Shown one piece after another: positions 43,762 through 46,735 of a stretch of 46,735 nucleotides of DNA; within the stretch, counting starts at the first letter, position 1, and every line of letters begins with the position of its first letter. Location: contig CACXCB010000043.1 of the NCBI GenBank assembly GCA_902766005.1, positions 1 to 46,735 on the forward strand, in the 5' to 3' direction. The DNA comes from an uncultured Erysipelotrichaceae bacterium (GTDB taxonomy: Bacteria > Bacillota_I > Bacilli_A > Erysipelotrichales > Erysipelotrichaceae). Made by a program: the position numbers and the translations under genes. The notes below the pieces were generated by a model. The model saw only the letters and a list, made by a program, of their open reading frames with translations, had not been told where the DNA came from and made no database searches.

Positions 43762-44781
43762 ATGGACTGTAATTTTACATTACGTTTAACTGTCAAATCG
43801 GATGACAAAGTATTAGTAAAAGAATATAGCTTTTCAGGTGATTATGATCGATATGGTATTTATTGGACAGGACTTACTGGCAATCTGATTAAAAATGTAG
43901 ATGATGTAATTCGTGCAATTAAAAATGGATATGGTGAAGAAGGAGCTAAATTTGCACAAATTTTATCTTTAGAGTTTTCAAGTTTCAAGAACATAAAAGG
44001 TGTGGAGATAATATTTGAGGAAGAAATGCAAGGTGAAGATTCATACTATCTTCTGATGGAAAATAATTTCGAGGACTATGATGATCCGAATGTAAAAATG
44101 AAAATCAAAGATACATTTATTCCTGATAAGAACATTCATATCCTTAAAAAATATGCAACTACTGACGGGCAAAATTGGGTCGATTTAGAAAATCCTGAAG
44201 AATCAGCAGATCAGTCGGAAGATTATGAATTTTCTGTAATTGATAATTATGAATATTATCCCGGTGTTAATCTGGAAAATGCTGCAATCATATTTGCATA
44301 CAATGGACAAGAATCAGATGTGAAAATACCCGCTACTTTAGGGGATGGCATAACATCATCAATTGATGGAGATGCATTCGTAGATAATGGAGATATCCAT
44401 AAAATTACCATTCCTTCAAATGATACATTTATTCTGCATGAGTGTGCTATTGAAAGTTGTCCAAATCTTACTTCAGTTGATATCTTTAGTAAGAATTTAT
44501 ATTTAGAGAGTGCTGTAATAAATGATTGTAATAGAATAGAAGGTTTGTATATATATTCTGAAAATATTGTCTTTGATAATTTCACTGTTGAAAGATGTGA
44601 AAATTTAAAGACTATTAATTTCTTAAGTTTAGTAAAATCCGTTTCTGGAGATGTTAATTTGGATGAAAATGTCGTTTTTGCAGGAAGGTCCGGAAGCCAA
44701 ATTGAAGTATATGCAAACGAACGAGGAATTACTTTCATCGAATATGGTTCTCCGGAATATTTAAAATTGGTTCTTGGATAA
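43762..44781 (+). CDS. Leucine-rich-repeat (BspA-like) protein
   Basis: This is a 339-residue protein. Residues ~1-160 are not recognised, with a beta-rich start NFTLRLTVKSDDKVLVKEYS. Residues ~175-320 carry irregular LRR_5-type repeats: VKIPATLGDGITSSIDGDAF, HKITIPSNDTFIL, CPNLTSVDIFSKNLYLES and CENLKTINFLSLVKSV. No signal peptide is present. aaaaggag precedes the start 24 bp after the HEPN gene, so they probably share a transcript. It is a different subtype from the paralogous pair at 9086 and 38062, because it lacks their N-terminal module. A role in protein recognition is the usual reading of LRR_5 repeats. Confidence 0.6.
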   Translation: MDCNFTLRLTVKSDDKVLVKEYSFSGDYDRYGIYWTGLTGNLIKNVDDVIRAIKNGYGEEGAKFAQILSLEFSSFKNIKGVEIIFEEEMQGEDSYYLLMENNFEDYDDPNVKMKIKDTFIPDKNIHILKKYATTDGQNWVDLENPEESADQSEDYEFSVIDNYEYYPGVNLENAAIIFAYNGQESDVKIPATLGDGITSSIDGDAFVDNGDIHKITIPSNDTFILHECAIESCPNLTSVDIFSKNLYLESAVINDCNRIEGLYIYSENIVFDNFTVERCENLKTINFLSLVKSVSGDVNLDENVVFAGRSGSQIEVYANERGITFIEYGSPEYLKLVLG

Positions 44782-44937
44782 AAGTGACAAATCACGCATC
44801 TTTGAATCTTTGCTTCATGTCTTTTGTGATAGATTATAAGGGGGGTATATATAATCTGAGCATAAGAATTCTATGAAATCTAATAGTAATTAAAATTGAT
44901 TCTTACTGATGAAACCAAATAATATATGGAGGATAAA

Positions 44938-46392
44938 ATGGCAGCAAAGGGAAATTTGATAAAAAATATAATTGCGGAATTTGATACCCTTAGTTATGAT
45001 GAGCTTGTCAGTACAACTTTTACTTTGTTCTCCAGTTATATGCAAGTTTTTACTGTGAGAAAAGTAGATCAAAGAATATTCGAATATATGTTTATTTTTC
45101 CTGCACGGATCGGCACATATTATGATGGTAAACTGAATGCAAAAGAAAAAAAATTTATCAAATCTATCTATTCAGATTTTTATGTTGGTCCGTTTGAAGA
45201 AGTATATTCCATGATCAGCACACCTATTAATGATTTGGATTTTAATATGATAAAAGGATATACAGATGAAAAAGTTGCAAAATATGGTACTCAATTTCCA
45301 ATGACTCTTTTACGTCTGATTATTGCATTTGCCATTTGTGATGGTGTGATTGAGGATGATCTCTCTGAGATGCTGGAGAAATACTTTTCACTTTCTTTAA
45401 TGGTTGATTTTTTCCGTAGTGGCCAGGAAAGTGTTCCTTCTGCCGGAGAGCTGATCAGCGGTACCGAGGCCGATATTGTAAAATGGCTTGAAGAAGATGA
45501 CAGGCTTGCGAAAAAAGATGATATACAAAAAGAATTCAGTCATATTGCTAAAGCTACTGTAACGAAAACGCTGAACAGCCTTATAAAGAAGGGAATTGTT
45601 TTTAAGAGTAATACAATTGCTGGGGAAATGTACGGACTGAGCGGTGAGCCTTATCGGATCGGCAAGTCAACCAGCAAAGCTCAAACAGAAAAAAATCGAA
45701 AAAAGGAAGAAGACATAGAAGCAGAAAAGAAACGCAGAAAGCTAGAAGAAGAAAAAGATGAAAAACAACGCATAGAGGATGAAGAGCTGAAATATAATAA
45801 GCAAGTAGATGCTGTCAAAAAGAAAAGAGAAGATCTGCTTAATGAACTTCTCATAAATGAAGAAAAGCGTCTAAAACGTGATGCGGAATACACTCTAAAA
45901 ATAACAAAAAATAAATTTGATACAACGTTAAAAGAACAGGCCACTAGAAAAGAACAAGCACAGAATGAGCTTGGTCAGCTCGGTATATTTTCTTTTTCAA
46001 GAAAAAGTGAACTGAAAAAAATGATTAAAGACTGTGAATCAGAGATGCAAAAAGCTACTGACAGCATAAAAAGAGCAGAAGAATCTTATGAAAGTGAAAT
46101 AAATGCTATTCCTGCAGCATTGAGAGGATTTCGAGAAATACATGAAAAGATCATTAAGAATGAAAATCCAATGCCAAAAAGGCCTGATAGTATGAAGCTG
46201 AAAATTGAGCAGATATACCAATATATGCATGACCATTACAATACAGAATTTACGGCAAAACAATTACAGGAACATTTTAAAGAATATGATATCAGTATTA
46301 GTGAAATGGAAAACATGCTCACTGAAATGCGTAGCAAAGTTCTTGTGTATAGACAAGTAATAGCAGGGAAAACTTACTATATGGCTATTTGA
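44938..46392 (+). CDS. TerB-like/winged-helix protein with coiled coil, related to the 26412 gene product
   Basis: This is a 484-residue protein. Its first ~235 residues match the N terminus of the giant protein at 26412-30617: ARIGTYYDGKLNAKEKKFIK, AICDGVIEDDLSEMLEKYFS and AGEMYGLSGEPYRIG. A long charged coiled coil (~245-405) with LGQLGIFSFSRKSELKKMIK follows, and a C-terminal winged helix (~420-484, ending VIAGKTYYMAI) resembles the N-terminal winged helix of the 33614 product. It has no membrane segment. Start 44938 follows tggagga by 4-5 nt; ATG 44926 would bury that site. It appears to be a soluble member of the same module-sharing family and may interact with the two membrane proteins (inference). 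Confidence 0.7.
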   Translation: MAAKGNLIKNIIAEFDTLSYDELVSTTFTLFSSYMQVFTVRKVDQRIFEYMFIFPARIGTYYDGKLNAKEKKFIKSIYSDFYVGPFEEVYSMISTPINDLDFNMIKGYTDEKVAKYGTQFPMTLLRLIIAFAICDGVIEDDLSEMLEKYFSLSLMVDFFRSGQESVPSAGELISGTEADIVKWLEEDDRLAKKDDIQKEFSHIAKATVTKTLNSLIKKGIVFKSNTIAGEMYGLSGEPYRIGKSTSKAQTEKNRKKEEDIEAEKKRRKLEEEKDEKQRIEDEELKYNKQVDAVKKKREDLLNELLINEEKRLKRDAEYTLKITKNKFDTTLKEQATRKEQAQNELGQLGIFSFSRKSELKKMIKDCESEMQKATDSIKRAEESYESEINAIPAALRGFREIHEKIIKNENPMPKRPDSMKLKIEQIYQYMHDHYNTEFTAKQLQEHFKEYDISISEMENMLTEMRSKVLVYRQVIAGKTYYMAI

Positions 46393-46644
46393 GACCTCCT
46401 TTTATATGAAGACAAAAGGAAGAAGCATGAATTTCTTCTTTATAAATTAAATTTTCTTAACTTCCGCTAAATAGTCACTATAAAAAGGTACAGCCGCTGA
46501 TTCACTGACATCAGAGAAACTGCCTGAATATGTCCCTGAATAATAAGTGGCAAGAAGATTTACCCTTTATTATAATTTAACATAATCAAGTATCTCTTCA
46601 GATATAAGATCACACCAAGACGAAATCGTATCCTTGAAAAGTAA
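46393..46644. other. Gene-free stretch before right IS end
   Basis: I find no convincing gene here. A minus-strand frame of 38 codons (46447-46563) reads like a gene remnant (ATYYSGTYSGSFSDVSES) but has no start codon or ribosome binding site. The stretch separates the island's last gene from the IS21-like repeats. Confidence 0.5.
46420..46445 (+). terminator. Weak hairpin after the last gene
   Basis: AAGAAG (46420-46425) can pair with CTTCTT (46435-46440) over a 9-base loop, shortly after the last stop codon. There is no long T run, so termination is only possible, not convincing. Confidence 0.25.
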
Positions 46645-46735
46645 TTGATGATTATTCCGCTAGTTTGGTACCAGTCTGTCCGCTTTTGGATACCACCCAA
46701 TCCGCTAGTGGTTCCACTCTATTCATTGAGTATCA
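46645..46735 (+). mobile_element. Second IS21-like element end (partial)
   Basis: Three spaced direct repeats mark what looks like the outer end of another IS21-family element that continues beyond the window. The likely boundary is near TGATGATTATTCCGC (46646-46660), since IS21-family elements begin with TG. No transposase codons are reached, so orientation and identity are inferred from the repeats only. Confidence 0.5.
46655..46723 (+). repeat. Three spaced direct repeats at right IS21-like end
   Basis: Units start at CCGC 46657, 46680 and 46702 (23 and 22 bp apart), for example TTCCGCTAGTTTGGTACCA. They share TTCCG and GGTAC with the reverse complement of the left-end units (TTCCGGCTTAACGGTACA), so the two ends are related but distinct and face opposite ways. 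Confidence 0.65.

Noticed and set aside
46447..46563. Minus-strand 38-codon frame (ATYYSGTYSGSFSDVSES...) in the right gene-free stretch
   Set aside because: It has no start codon or ribosome binding site and a stop directly upstream. It could be a gene remnant but is equally consistent with chance.

Overview
The window is AT-rich (roughly one third G+C by eye). It has strong AGGAGG-type ribosome binding sites and nearly all genes on one strand. Gene content and codon use suggest a low-GC Bacillota, probably a gut or rumen clostridial or erysipelotrichal lineage; no rRNA or core marker is present to settle this. There are no tRNA genes, no CRISPR array and no housekeeping operon. It reads as a defence and genome-maintenance island of about 46 kb.

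Both edges carry ends of IS21-family insertion sequences. The left edge (1-510) holds the first 124 codons of an IstA transposase on the minus strand, plus four direct repeats spaced 21-23 bp. The right edge (from about 46645) holds three related repeats of the same spacing in the opposite orientation. The island is therefore bracketed by two outward-facing, non-identical IS21-like ends.

Layout, left to right. (1) 675-8803: a two-gene pair of a large protein without a recognised domain and a DUF1998/MZB superfamily 2 helicase, best matched to Druantia type III (druH-druE). (2) 9086-14319: a BspA-type leucine-rich-repeat protein, a PARP1-like ADP-ribosyltransferase with a complete H-Y-E triad, a DUF2779 protein joining a Cas4-like nuclease to a DnaQ-like exonuclease, and an unannotated 55-residue small protein. 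(3) 14413-19587: sbcD-sbcC (the bacterial Mre11-Rad50) and two unknown genes, ended by a strong hairpin terminator. (4) 19847-20716: the only minus-strand gene inside the island, a very acidic unknown protein. (5) 20969-26269: an operon of a HEPN-ParB-like fusion, a large protein with RNA polymerase alpha-CTD-like repeats plus a sigma-region-4-like helix-turn-helix, and a HIRAN protein. (6) 26412-36766: two very large single-pass membrane proteins with DYKDS-type helical repeats, a second copy of the 55-residue protein behind a sigma-54-like promoter, and a Sel1-repeat protein. (7) 36798-42613: three proteins that share the N-terminal tag MKIR(K/T)DFVTNSSSS(S/G)F, two of them ending in a LigA-type BRCT domain, around a radical SAM/SPASM enzyme. 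(8) 42680-46392: an unknown protein, a HEPN protein, a leucine-rich-repeat protein and a coiled-coil protein that shares its N-terminal module with the giant protein of block 6.

Two themes stand out. First, the island gathers bacterial counterparts of the eukaryotic DNA-break response: PARP, BRCT, Mre11-Rad50 and HIRAN, alongside RecB-like and DEDD nucleases. This suggests sensing of DNA ends, plausibly those of phage or plasmid DNA. Second, the SSSSSF-tagged proteins with their radical SAM enzyme look like a tag-plus-maturase cassette that matches no described system I know; this is my main candidate for something new. All functional links between genes are inferred from order and domains only.
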